DNA of 64,000 nucleotides from Ornithinimicrobium faecis (lineage in GTDB: Bacteria > Actinomycetota > Actinomycetes > Actinomycetales > Dermatophilaceae), in assembly GCF_023923225.1 (NCBI RefSeq), contig NZ_CP099489.1, positions 1,612,001 to 1,676,000 on the forward strand, read 5' to 3'. The position numbers and the translations under genes are program-made. How positions within the stretch are numbered: position 1 is the stretch's first letter; each line of letters begins with the position of its first letter. The notes below the pieces were generated by a model, which saw only the letters and a list, made by a program, of their open reading frames with translations, was not told where the DNA came from and did not search any database. Below, piece after piece: positions 51,517-59,992 of the stretch.

Positions 51517-52461
51517 TCAGTCTGGCCAGGATGCGCTGGCCAGGTCGGCCCGGCTGCCGCCGCGGGTCACGAAGGACGTGGACGGAATGCCGGTCAACTC
51601 CACGCTGCGTTCTACCACAGTCAGGTAGGCGCTGAGGTCGATGCCGGTGTGGATGCCCAGGCTGTCGCACAGGTGGATGAGGTCCTCCATGGGGGCGTTG
51701 CCCAACACGGTCGGATCGCCCGGGAACCACAGGTCGCCGCCCAACCCGGCAAACGATCCCTCGAGCCAGCTCGCCCCGGCCATGAGTGCTGCCAGGGCGT
51801 TGGCGGGGGCGAAGCCGTTGCGGTCGTGCAGGTGCACGCCCACCTCGAGGCCGGGGTGTCGGGCCAGCGTCTCGGTGACGCCGGTGAACACCTCGCCGGG
51901 ATGTTCCTGGCCCGAGGTCAGGGCGAGATAGACCCCGGCCGCGCCGGCGTCAACGGCGGCGTCGACCACGCGCTCGCGCTCCTCACGAGGCACGGCGCCG
52001 CGAGCGGGCGCAAAGAAGGAGCACGCGGCTGCGACGACGAGGCGGGCACCGGAGGAGGTGACGACGCGGGCGATCTCGGGCAGGTCCGCCAGCAGCTCGG
52101 CGGTGCCGCGCCGTTGGTTGCGACGGCTGACCTCGTCGTCGGCGGAGATCACGACGACGACCTCGTCGAGGCCGCACTCGGCGGCGCGTTGGGCTCCGCG
52201 CAGGTTGGGCGCCAGGCCGCGATAGCGCACGCCCTGGGGGCGGGGCACCGCAGCCATCACCTCGGCGGCATCAGCGAGCTGGGGGAGGACCTTGGGGTGG
52301 GCGAAGGACACGGCCTCGATCTCCGTGACGCCCGCGTCGATGAGCCGGTTGACCAGGTCAACCTTGTCCTGCGTCCGCAGTGGTGCAGGCACCGCCTGCA
52401 GTCCGTCGCGCAGTCCGACCTCGACCAGGCGCACGGTGTCGGGGAGGGTGAGTGTCGTCAT
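51517..52461 (-). CDS. HMG-CoA-lyase-like aldolase lacking the catalytic cysteine
   Basis: A 314-residue HMGL-like TIM barrel. The family opening VEVGLRDGLQ (R18, D19) and metal ligands H210 and H212 in VHLHDRNG are present, with N255 in VLGNAPMEDL. The signature that normally reads GGCP(F/Y) around the catalytic cysteine reads GLGGDLWFPGDP, with Asp at residue 243. It should therefore be a related acyl-CoA lyase/aldolase and not a true HMG-CoA lyase. Its start overlaps the end of the CoA-transferase gene (ATGA). The pair probably activates an acid to its CoA ester and then cleaves it. Confidence 0.8.
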   Translation of the reverse strand: MTTLTLPDTVRLVEVGLRDGLQAVPAPLRTQDKVDLVNRLIDAGVTEIEAVSFAHPKVLPQLADAAEVMAAVPRPQGVRYRGLAPNLRGAQRAAECGLDEVVVVISADDEVSRRNQRRGTAELLADLPEIARVVTSSGARLVVAAACSFFAPARGAVPREERERVVDAAVDAGAAGVYLALTSGQEHPGEVFTGVTETLARHPGLEVGVHLHDRNGFAPANALAALMAGASWLEGSFAGLGGDLWFPGDPTVLGNAPMEDLIHLCDSLGIHTGIDLSAYLTVVERSVELTGIPSTSFVTRGGSRADLASASWPD

Positions 52462-53687
52462 ACGAGTCCCTGCTCTCTGAGTCCGTCCACTTGCTCGGCG
52501 CTGATGCCGAGGTCGGCGAGCACCTCCTGAGTGTGCGCTCCGAGCTCGGGGCCTGGCCAGCGCACCGAGCCGCTGGTGCGGGACAGCCGGGGGAAGACGT
52601 TTTGCATCTGCACCTCGCCCAGCACGGGGTGGTCGACCTGGGTGATCGACTCGCGCGCAGCAAAATGGGGGTCGGCCAGCATCTCGACCGGCCGGAAGAT
52701 CTTGCCGACCGGCACGGAGTGCTCGATCAGCAGCGCCTCGAGCTCGTCGGCGCCGAGCGTCGCGGTGAACTCGGCGACCATCGCGTCCAGCTCGACCTGT
52801 CGCTCACCGCGGGCCACGTGGGTGGCATAGCGCTCGTCGGTGGCCAGCTCCGGTCGGCCCATCGCCGCAGCGAGTCGGGCGAAGACGGTGTCCTGGTTGG
52901 CGGCGATGAGGATCCAGGTGCCGTCCTTGGTCGGATAGACGTTGCTGGGCGCGATGTTGGGCAGCACGGCCCCGGTCCGCTCACGCTGATAGCCCGTGAG
53001 CTGCCACTCGGGGACCAGCGACTCCATCACGCCGAGCACGGCCTCATAGATGGCCGAGTCGACGACCTGTCCGCGGCCGCTGATCTCGCGCTCGCGCACC
53101 GCGGCGAGGGCGCCGATGGTGGCGAACATCGCGGCGAGCGTGTCACCGATCGAGATGCCCATCCGAGACGGCGGGGTGCTCGGGTCGCCGACCACGTAAC
53201 GCAGCCCACCCATCGCCTCACCGATCGCGCCATAGCCCGGCCGCGAGGCATAGGGCCCGTCCTGGCCGAAGCCCGAGACGCGCACCATGATCAGGCCGGG
53301 ATTCAGCTCGCGCAGCGAGTCATAACCCATGCCCCAGCGCTCGAGCGTGCCGGGACGGAAGTTCTCCACGAGGATGTCCGCACCGGCGATCAGCTGGCGC
53401 GCGATGTCCTGGCCCTGCGGCTCGCGCAGGTTGACGGTCACGGACTTCTTGTTGCGCCCCACGATGGACCACCACAGCGACTGATCCTGGGGACGCTGCC
53501 TGCCCCACTGGCGCAACGGGTCACCTCTGCTGGGGTCCTCGATCTTGATCACGTCGGCCCCCAGATCGCCCAGGAGCTGACCGCAGAAGGGGCCCGCGAG
53601 GAGCTGGCCGACCTCCACCACCCGCAGTCCACGCAAGGGGCCGCCGTCGGGTTGGTCAGTGGGCTGCGGGTCGGACGGTGTGGTCAC
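52458..53687 (-). CDS. CaiB/BaiF-family CoA-transferase
   Basis: A 409-residue class III CoA-transferase. The N-terminal LRVVEVGQLLAGPFCGQLLG, ADVIKIEDPSRGDPLR and ENFRPGTLERWG are characteristic. The catalytic aspartate expected after RPGY is Gly (RPGYGAIGEAMGG, about residue 153), a variation I believe occurs in a known subgroup. GTG at 53687 is 8 bp after AGGAG. The ATG at 53693 would be only 2 bp from it, so I prefer the GTG. Succinyl-, oxalyl- or itaconyl-type donors cannot be told apart from sequence. Confidence 0.85.
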   Translation of the reverse strand: MTTPSDPQPTDQPDGGPLRGLRVVEVGQLLAGPFCGQLLGDLGADVIKIEDPSRGDPLRQWGRQRPQDQSLWWSIVGRNKKSVTVNLREPQGQDIARQLIAGADILVENFRPGTLERWGMGYDSLRELNPGLIMVRVSGFGQDGPYASRPGYGAIGEAMGGLRYVVGDPSTPPSRMGISIGDTLAAMFATIGALAAVREREISGRGQVVDSAIYEAVLGVMESLVPEWQLTGYQRERTGAVLPNIAPSNVYPTKDGTWILIAANQDTVFARLAAAMGRPELATDERYATHVARGERQVELDAMVAEFTATLGADELEALLIEHSVPVGKIFRPVEMLADPHFAARESITQVDHPVLGEVQMQNVFPRLSRTSGSVRWPGPELGAHTQEVLADLGISAEQVDGLREQGLV

Positions 53688-53747
53688 GATCATCGCTCCT
53701 GAGTCGGTGGTTTGGGTGTTTGGCCGGCGTGGGCCGCACGGGTGTTC

Positions 53748-53757
53748 TTGCATGCAA
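53748..53757. promoter_or_regulatory. 10-bp palindrome in the CoA-transferase/hyuA divergent region
   Basis: TTGCATGCAA is perfectly palindromic and resembles TTGTATACAA-like sites of FCD-type GntR proteins. It lies 61 bp upstream of the CoA-transferase GTG. A related TTGTATGCAG is 62 bp further on (53810). Together these suggest paired operators for the GntR protein encoded in the operon. Confidence 0.45.
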
Positions 53758-53809
53758 TGTGACAGATAAACGGCGACTTCTCAACCATATGAGGACATCA
53801 AGTGAAGGA

Positions 53810-53853
53810 TTGTATGCAGACCTCTTGACGGGTCATCGCCGTCGTGCCATCGT
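53810..53853 (+). promoter_or_regulatory. Candidate hyuA promoter with overlapping GntR-like site
   Basis: TTGTATGCAG (53810-53819) is followed by TTGACG (53825-53830), a 17-bp spacer and CATCGT (53848-53853). The operator-like sequence directly precedes the -35. The hyuA SD CAGGAGGA lies just before the ATG at 53922. Confidence 0.4.
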
Positions 53854-53921
53854 GGGGCGCAGCGAAACCCGTGACACAAGGACGTAACCCCGGGCGCTGC
53901 GGCGCTCCCTCAGGAGGACCC

Positions 53922-56003
53922 ATGACATTTCGGCTTGGCGTGGACGTCGGCGGCACTTTCACTGACATCCTGCTCATCAACGAAGACACCGGTGAGTCGT
54001 TCCGGGGGAAGACCTCCTCGACGCCGGAGGACCAGTCGATCGGTGTGCTGCGGGGGATCGAGCAGGTGTGCCGCACCGCCGAGATCGGCACGGATCAGGT
54101 CCGGGCGGTGCTGCACGGCACGACCGTGGCGACCAACGCGATCCTGGAGAAGAAGGGGGCTCGCGTCGGACTGGTGACGACCCGAGGGTTCCGTCAGATC
54201 CTGCAGATTGCTCGCTCCTTTGTCCCCGGCGGGCTCGCCGGCTGGATCATCTGGCCCAAGCCGGAGCCGCTGGCCGCGCTGGAGGACACCGTCGAGGTGA
54301 CCGAGCGCATCGGCAGCGACGGGCAGATCGTCCTGGAGTTGGACGAGGACGATGTCCGCACGCAACTGACCAAGCTCAGGGACCAGGGCATCGAGGCGCT
54401 CAGCATCAGCTTCATCAACGCCTATGCCAACGACCAGCACGAGCAGCGGGTCGCCGAGATCGCCGCCGAGGTGCTGGGGGACATCCCGGTGTCCCGGTCC
54501 TCCGCAGTGCTCCCCGAGCTGCGGGAGTATGAGCGCACCCTCACCACGGTCGCCAACGCCTATGTCCAGGGCCAGGTCTCGCGCTATGTCGGCAACCTGG
54601 AGCGTCAGCTGCACGGCTCGGGCCTGGACGCGGACCTGTCCATCCTGCGCAGTGATGGCGGACTGGTCTCATCGGCCATCGCTGCCGACAGCCCCGTCTC
54701 ACTGCTGCTCTCCGGCCCCGCAGGTGGGGTCACCGGCGCCGCCTGGGTCGCCGAGCAGGCAGGGTTTGAGAACATCATGACCTTCGACATGGGCGGCACC
54801 TCCACCGATGTCGCATTGGTCGAGGGGCTCAAGCCACGCGTTGGCCGCGAGACCAACGTCGGTGACCTCACCGTCCGGGCCACGTCGCTGGACGTGCGCA
54901 CCGTCGGAGCCGGCGGCGGCTCGATCGCCCACGTCCCCGAGCTGACCCAGGCGCTGCGCGTCGGCCCCCAGTCCGCGGGCGCGGCCCCCGGCCCCGCGTC
55001 ATACGGGAAGGGAGGCACCGAGCCGACGGTGACCGACGCCGATGTGGTGCTGGGCTATCTGCCGCCCCAGCTGGCCGGCGGAGAGATCAGCCTGGACGTC
55101 GACGCAGCGCATGCCGCCGTGAAGTCGATCGCCGACGCGACCGGGCTGCCGTCCGTCCACGCCGCGGCCGAGGGCATCTATGACATCGTCAACGAAAACA
55201 TCTTCGGAGCGCTCAAACTCGTCTCCACCCAGCAGGGGTTTGACCCCCGAGACTTCGCTCTCATGGCCTTCGGTGGGGCCGGCCCGCTGCACGCCAACGC
55301 CCTCGGCATCCTCACCGGTGCCTGGCCGGTCATCATCCCGCCGTCGCCAGGGGTGCTCGCGGCCTATGGTGACGCCACGACGAGCATGCGTGACGAGGCC
55401 GTGCAGACGCTGATCCGCCGGTTTGGCGAGCTCACCGACACCGAGCTGAGCGAGATGCTCCACGGCCTGGCGGACACGGCCCGGGCGTCGTTGCTCGAAG
55501 CTGGCCTCTCCGAGGGGGACCTCACCGTCACGTATGCCGTGGATCTGCGCTATCACGGCCAAGGCTTCGAGATCCCGGTCACCGTCGAGGCTGCCGACCT
55601 GGACGCCGGGGCCCTGGACGCGCTGCGCACGGCCTTCGATGCCGAGCACGAGCGGTTGTTCAACTTCCTGCTCACCAACGAGCACGAGTTGGTGACCGCG
55701 CGGGCAACGGTCAGTGGCCCCCGCCCCGAGATGGCCCCCACCGTGCTGGAAGAGGGCGGCGAGGACCCGTCCGCCGCGGCCCGCCGGACCCACCAGGTGT
55801 GGGTCGAGGGCAAGGAGGTCGAGGCGACCATCTACGACCGCCACAAGCTGCTGGCTGGCAACGTGGTGACCGGTCCCGCGGTCGTCGCCGAGATGGACTC
55901 CACCACCCTCGTGCTGCCCGGGCACGCCGCCACCGTGCACCCCAGCGGCAGCCTGCTCATCCGACCTATCGATGCCCCTGCCGACTCCGGATCGAAGGAC
56001 TGA
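53922..56003 (+). CDS. hyuA: HyuA, ATP-dependent hydantoinase/oxoprolinase-family subunit A
   Basis: A 693-residue subunit. The N-terminal hydantoinase A/oxoprolinase domain has the actin-like phosphate loop DVGGTFTD (residues 8-15) and HGTTVATNAILEKKGA. The main domain has a second phosphate loop FDMGGTSTD (about 288-296) and GGAGPLHA. With HyuB, such enzymes use ATP to open cyclic amides (N-methylhydantoin, 5-oxoproline, caprolactam) or to carboxylate ketones. The downstream isochorismatase-type amidase favours a hydantoin-like cyclic substrate. ATG at 53922 has CAGGAGGA; the frame upstream, back to 53844, is not conserved. Confidence 0.92.
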   Translation: MTFRLGVDVGGTFTDILLINEDTGESFRGKTSSTPEDQSIGVLRGIEQVCRTAEIGTDQVRAVLHGTTVATNAILEKKGARVGLVTTRGFRQILQIARSFVPGGLAGWIIWPKPEPLAALEDTVEVTERIGSDGQIVLELDEDDVRTQLTKLRDQGIEALSISFINAYANDQHEQRVAEIAAEVLGDIPVSRSSAVLPELREYERTLTTVANAYVQGQVSRYVGNLERQLHGSGLDADLSILRSDGGLVSSAIAADSPVSLLLSGPAGGVTGAAWVAEQAGFENIMTFDMGGTSTDVALVEGLKPRVGRETNVGDLTVRATSLDVRTVGAGGGSIAHVPELTQALRVGPQSAGAAPGPASYGKGGTEPTVTDADVVLGYLPPQLAGGEISLDVDAAHAAVKSIADATGLPSVHAAAEGIYDIVNENIFGALKLVSTQQGFDPRDFALMAFGGAGPLHANALGILTGAWPVIIPPSPGVLAAYGDATTSMRDEAVQTLIRRFGELTDTELSEMLHGLADTARASLLEAGLSEGDLTVTYAVDLRYHGQGFEIPVTVEAADLDAGALDALRTAFDAEHERLFNFLLTNEHELVTARATVSGPRPEMAPTVLEEGGEDPSAAARRTHQVWVEGKEVEATIYDRHKLLAGNVVTGPAVVAEMDSTTLVLPGHAATVHPSGSLLIRPIDAPADSGSKD

Positions 56004-56006
56004 CTC

Positions 56007-57878
56007 ATGGCCGAACTCATCCAGACCACGACTGAGCCTCTCCACAAGGTCGACGTTGACGTCGTCACCCTCGACCTCATCGAGAACGGGTTGCGCAGCG
56101 CCCGTTACGAGATGGACGAGGTGCTCTTCCGCACCGCCCTGTCGCCCGGCATCCGGGAGCAGCACGACGAGTTCCCGCTGATCGGTGACCCCGAGGGCAA
56201 GATGGTCGTCGGTCAGTTCGGGCTCTCGATCCCCGACTTCCTCGACAACTTCGATGGCACCATCGAGGAGGGGGACGTTCTGTTGACCTCCGACCCCTAC
56301 TCGTGCGGCGCCGCGATCAGCCACGCCAACGACTGGTTGATCGTCATGCCGATCTTCTTCGAGGGACGGATCGTCGGGTGGGCCTCACAGTTTGGGCACA
56401 TGTCGGACGTGGGTGGCAAGACACCGGCGTCCATGCCGACCGACGCCCGCACGATCTTTGAGGAGGGCGTGGTCATCCCGCCCTTCAAGCTCTACAAGAA
56501 GGGCGTCCTGGATGATGACGCGCTGCGCATCATCTTGAACCAGGTCCGCAAGCCCGACTGGAACCGCGCCGACCTCAACGGGATCGTGGCCGCGTGCCGC
56601 ACCGCCTCGCGCCGGGTGCAGGAGATGTGCGCGCGCTTCGGTGCCGACACCTACACCTCGGCGCTGGACGCGTTGCTGGACCGCAACTACCGGGCGATGA
56701 AGACGCTGCTGGCGCTGGTCTTCGAGGAGGGCAAGCCGCTCTCCTTCACCGACTACATCGACGACGACGGCCGCGGCAACGGGCCGTTCGAGCTCACGAT
56801 GACGATCACGCGGACCGGCGACAAGGTGCTGATCGACCTGGACGGCAGCAGTCCCCAGGCCGAGGGCCCGATCAACTACTACATCAACGAGAACCTCATC
56901 CGGATGTTCTTCGGCATCTACATGATCACCGTGGCCGACCCACAGATCCTGTGGAACGACGGCTACTACCCACTGGTGGACGTCAACATCCCCGAGGAGT
57001 CCTTCTGGAAGCCGAAATATCCCGCAGCCCTCAACGGCCGCAACCACGGCATCGGCCGGCTGTTCGACCTCTTCGGCGGTCTGCTCGGCCAGTCCAACCC
57101 GGACCTGCTCAACGGCGCCGGCTTCTCCTCCTCGCCCCACTTCATGTATTCGGGCAACTACTCCGAGGGAGAGCGCAAGGGGGAGTGGTTCCAGCTCTAT
57201 TCGATCGGCTTCGGTGGCATCCCCGGCCGACCGGTCGGTGACGGGCCGGACGGTCACTCGCTGTGGCCCTCCTTCGTCAACATCCCCTGCGAATACCTCG
57301 AGTCCTACTATCCGTTGCGCATCGACCGCTGGGAGACCGTCACCGACACCGGCGGCGCGGGCCTGCACCGCGGTGGCAACGGGGTCGACGTCTCCTATCG
57401 CTTCCTGGAGCCAGGCACCATCGCGATCCATGACGACCGCTGGCTGACCTATCCCTGGGGTGTGCTCGGCGGTGAGCCCGGCGCTCGCGGCACCAAGTGG
57501 ATCGAGCGCTCCGATGGCACCAAGGAGGTGCTGCCCAGCAAGGTCCACGACGTTGACGTGGCCCGCGACGATGTCCTGCACTTCGTCACCTGGGGCGGCG
57601 GCGGGTGGGGCGACCCGCTCGAGCGCACCGTCGACCTGGTGGCGCTGGAGGTCAAGCGCGGTCTCATCTCGGCCGAGGGCGCTCGCCGCTATGGCGTGGT
57701 CTGCGACGAGGCGGGCATGGTGGACGAAGCAGCCACCGAGGCCCTGCGCGCGACGGTGAGATCCGGACGTGACGGCGAGCGACCGCTCTTTGACAAGGGG
57801 CCGGACCTGGAGACGATCCTGGCCAACGCCCTGGAGGAGACGGGGCTCCCCGCGCCCACGGCTCCGAAGCCGCTGTGA
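56007..57878 (+). CDS. hyuB: HyuB, hydantoinase-family subunit B
   Basis: A 623-residue hydantoinase B domain protein, 3 bp after hyuA. Conserved segments include VDVVTLDLIENGLRSARYEM, GDVLLTSDPYSCGAAISHAN, ASQFGHMSDVGGK, GGLLGQSNPDLLNGAGF and the GGGGWGDPLER glycine-rich loop near the C terminus. It forms the catalytic complex with HyuA. Length and order match N-methylhydantoinase and caprolactamase operons. Its stop overlaps the GTG of the next gene (GTGA). Confidence 0.92.
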   Translation: MAELIQTTTEPLHKVDVDVVTLDLIENGLRSARYEMDEVLFRTALSPGIREQHDEFPLIGDPEGKMVVGQFGLSIPDFLDNFDGTIEEGDVLLTSDPYSCGAAISHANDWLIVMPIFFEGRIVGWASQFGHMSDVGGKTPASMPTDARTIFEEGVVIPPFKLYKKGVLDDDALRIILNQVRKPDWNRADLNGIVAACRTASRRVQEMCARFGADTYTSALDALLDRNYRAMKTLLALVFEEGKPLSFTDYIDDDGRGNGPFELTMTITRTGDKVLIDLDGSSPQAEGPINYYINENLIRMFFGIYMITVADPQILWNDGYYPLVDVNIPEESFWKPKYPAALNGRNHGIGRLFDLFGGLLGQSNPDLLNGAGFSSSPHFMYSGNYSEGERKGEWFQLYSIGFGGIPGRPVGDGPDGHSLWPSFVNIPCEYLESYYPLRIDRWETVTDTGGAGLHRGGNGVDVSYRFLEPGTIAIHDDRWLTYPWGVLGGEPGARGTKWIERSDGTKEVLPSKVHDVDVARDDVLHFVTWGGGGWGDPLERTVDLVALEVKRGLISAEGARRYGVVCDEAGMVDEAATEALRATVRSGRDGERPLFDKGPDLETILANALEETGLPAPTAPKPL

Positions 57879-58501
57879 CCGACCTGCCGTTCGCGGATGG
57901 ATTCGCCGGGTCGCTGACCCCAGGCGCTCGGCCCGCCGTGCTCGTGGTGGACATGATGCGGGCCTATTTCGAGCCGGAGAGTCCGTTTTGCCTGCCAGAT
58001 GACGGGTGCGTCCAGGCCGCGTCGGAGGTGCTGGTCGCGGCCCGGGCTGCGGGCGTGCCCGTGCTGCACACCCTCGTCCGGTATGGGCCGGACGGCGTGG
58101 ACGGCGGCGTCTTCGTGCGCAAGGTCCCGGCCCTGCGGCTGCTCATCGGCGAGTCCGAGCTGGGGCAGCCGATGCCTGCGGTGGCGCCGCTGCCGGGCGA
58201 GCCGGTGGTGATCAAGCAATATGCCAGCGCGTTCTTCGGCACGAGCCTGGCCTCGACCCTGCAGTCCCTGCGCGTCGACACGGTGGTGATCCTTGGCGTG
58301 AGCACCAGCGGGTGCATCCGGGCCACAGCGGTCGACGCCCTCCAGCACGGCTTCGTCCCCCTGGTCGTGCGCGAGGCGGTGGGGGACCGTGAGCCGGCCG
58401 TCCACGATGCCTCCCTCTACGACCTGCAGGCGAAGTATGCCGAGGTCATCTCACTGACCGACACCACGGCATACCTGTCTGGTCTTGGCAGATCTGTCTG
58501 A
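57875..58501 (+). CDS. Isochorismatase-family amidohydrolase (N-carbamoylsarcosine amidase-like)
   Basis: A 208-residue cysteine hydrolase with the triad D26 (LVVDMMRAYF), K114 (VIKQYASAFFGT) and C147 (VSTSGCIRATAVDALQ). The STSGC(I/V)RA(T/S)A motif and length are typical of N-carbamoylsarcosine amidases and related enzymes such as maleamate hydrolase. Coupled to hyuAB by start-stop overlap, it would hydrolyse the ring-opened carbamoyl or amide product. N-methylhydantoin to N-carbamoylsarcosine to sarcosine is the best-known such pair, but the substrate is inferred. Confidence 0.87.
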   Translation: MTDLPFADGFAGSLTPGARPAVLVVDMMRAYFEPESPFCLPDDGCVQAASEVLVAARAAGVPVLHTLVRYGPDGVDGGVFVRKVPALRLLIGESELGQPMPAVAPLPGEPVVIKQYASAFFGTSLASTLQSLRVDTVVILGVSTSGCIRATAVDALQHGFVPLVVREAVGDREPAVHDASLYDLQAKYAEVISLTDTTAYLSGLGRSV

Positions 58502-58511
58502 CCCACGGACC

Positions 58512-59801
58512 TCAGTGCCAGAGGTCGTGGTGCGCGGCGTGCGTTGACAGATAGGCTTTGTCCGTCAGGACCTTGTCGTAATAGTCCAGGTCGATGTGCT
58601 GGGCCTGCAGGTAGTTCATGATCCAGACCGTCGGCACCGTGCCGGGGAACTTGCCGAACGTGTCGTCGATATAGGTGGCCTGCAGCGTGAGCAGATCCTT
58701 GAACTGCTGCGTGTGCGGCGCGGCCTGCGAGCGGACGCCAGCACTGTCCGCCCAGGGGCCGGGAGTGTCCGGGTGGAACGGGCCGCCCGGTCCGAACTTG
58801 CGCTCAGTGAAGGCCTCGACCGCATCGCCCATGGTGGCGAAGTGCGGCCGGCAGTAGGACTCGAAGACTCCCTCGCGCCCGGTCGCGTTGGCGAACGGCC
58901 AGCGCTCGTCCTCGTCATAACGGAAGCCCAGCCCCGGCACCTCGGGCTCGCCGGAGGCGCCGAGCATGGTGAGCCGATCGATGCCGTCGAAGGACCAGCC
59001 GCCCAGGCCCATGCCACCGAGCACCAGGTGCCCGTTGTAGGTCGAGGTCATCAGCTCGGCGCTGGCCTCGGTGATGGAGTATTGCTCCACGAAGGACAGC
59101 GGGAACGGGTCGGGGTGGCGCAGCAGGTCGGTGAACTTGTCCTGGCCGGGGATCTCGCGGCCGTTGACATCGTCATAGATGCCATAGCCGTTCTGGATGA
59201 AGAAGGCCAGGTTGGCCAGCATGTGCTGGGCGATGTCGGCCACCGGGATCACCAGCAGCGAGCCGGGGTGGTTGGCGATCCAGGTGTTGTGTCCCTCGAG
59301 GTAGGGCTCCTCGCGCGGGATCCAGATGCGCTCGTCGGAGAGCTTGGTCGCCCGGTTGAGCACCGCGTTGAGGCGCTGCTCGGTGAAACCCTCGCCCTCG
59401 ACGAAGTCCACCTCCGGGTGGGCGTCGCGGGTCGGCAGGAAATAGGTGCCGGACTCGTCGGTGAAGAAGAACTCCACGATCTCGAAGCCGGCCGCGGAGG
59501 GGAAGGTCCGTCCGCCGGCCCCGCCGCTGTAGTTCGGCAGTGCCGGTGCATAACCCGGGTGGTGGGTGATGCCGTGGTGCCACCCGGTCACGCCCGTGGT
59601 CGTGGCCAGCACGATGGCGCGCTCCAGCTCGCTCAGCGGCACCGGCTCGTGCTGGCTCTTGTAGGCCAGCGGTCCGGCGGGGACGTGGCCGCCCATCGGG
59701 AAGCGTCGGGACCGGCGCCCGTGGATGGCGTCGAGGAGGGGGAACTGGGCCAGCCCCTCGAGGGCTCGCTGCTGCTCGGGGCCGATCGTGACGGGTCGCA
59801 C
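58512..59801 (-). CDS. Conserved protein of uncertain function, possible nitroreductase/SagB-like fold
   Basis: A 429-residue protein from GTG at 59801 without a good SD. I do not recognise a firm family. The N-terminal FPLLDAIHGRRSRRFPMGG and, about 90 residues on, GGRTFPSAAGFEIVEFFFTD recall the RRSxRxF and GR.(Y/F)PSAG motifs of nitroreductase/SagB-like flavoproteins. The second half (WSFDGIDRLTMLGASGEPEV) has no match I know. There is no signal peptide or membrane span. It faces hyuAB end-on and the maoC operon head-on, so it may act on an intermediate of either pathway. Confidence 0.55.
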   Translation of the reverse strand: MRPVTIGPEQQRALEGLAQFPLLDAIHGRRSRRFPMGGHVPAGPLAYKSQHEPVPLSELERAIVLATTTGVTGWHHGITHHPGYAPALPNYSGGAGGRTFPSAAGFEIVEFFFTDESGTYFLPTRDAHPEVDFVEGEGFTEQRLNAVLNRATKLSDERIWIPREEPYLEGHNTWIANHPGSLLVIPVADIAQHMLANLAFFIQNGYGIYDDVNGREIPGQDKFTDLLRHPDPFPLSFVEQYSITEASAELMTSTYNGHLVLGGMGLGGWSFDGIDRLTMLGASGEPEVPGLGFRYDEDERWPFANATGREGVFESYCRPHFATMGDAVEAFTERKFGPGGPFHPDTPGPWADSAGVRSQAAPHTQQFKDLLTLQATYIDDTFGKFPGTVPTVWIMNYLQAQHIDLDYYDKVLTDKAYLSTHAAHHDLWH

Positions 59802-59927
59802 GGGGGCTCACTTTCTGCGGGAACGGGGACCGTTTCGCTGTCTGACGGGCTGGTGGCATAACGTCCGCGAAGGCTGATCCAAACTAGCACTGATGCCGTC
59901 AGGTGAGGTTGCGTGGGTGAGTCGGCC

Positions 59928-59978
59928 TTGACAGCGGGGCTGGCGGGGGTCAGACTCCAGAGTCAAGTAACTACTTGA
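59928..59978 (+). promoter_or_regulatory. Promoter and TetR-type operator of the maoC operon
   Basis: TTGACA (59928-59933), 17 bp, then CAGACT (59951-59956). Directly downstream, TCAAGTA-AC-TACTTGA (59963-59978) is a perfect 7-bp inverted repeat over the expected transcription start, ideal for repression. The convergent TetR gene at the end of the operon is the likely binder (inference). The SD GGAGG (59983-59987) follows. Confidence 0.6.
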
Positions 59979-59992
59979 GTATGGAGGATTCC

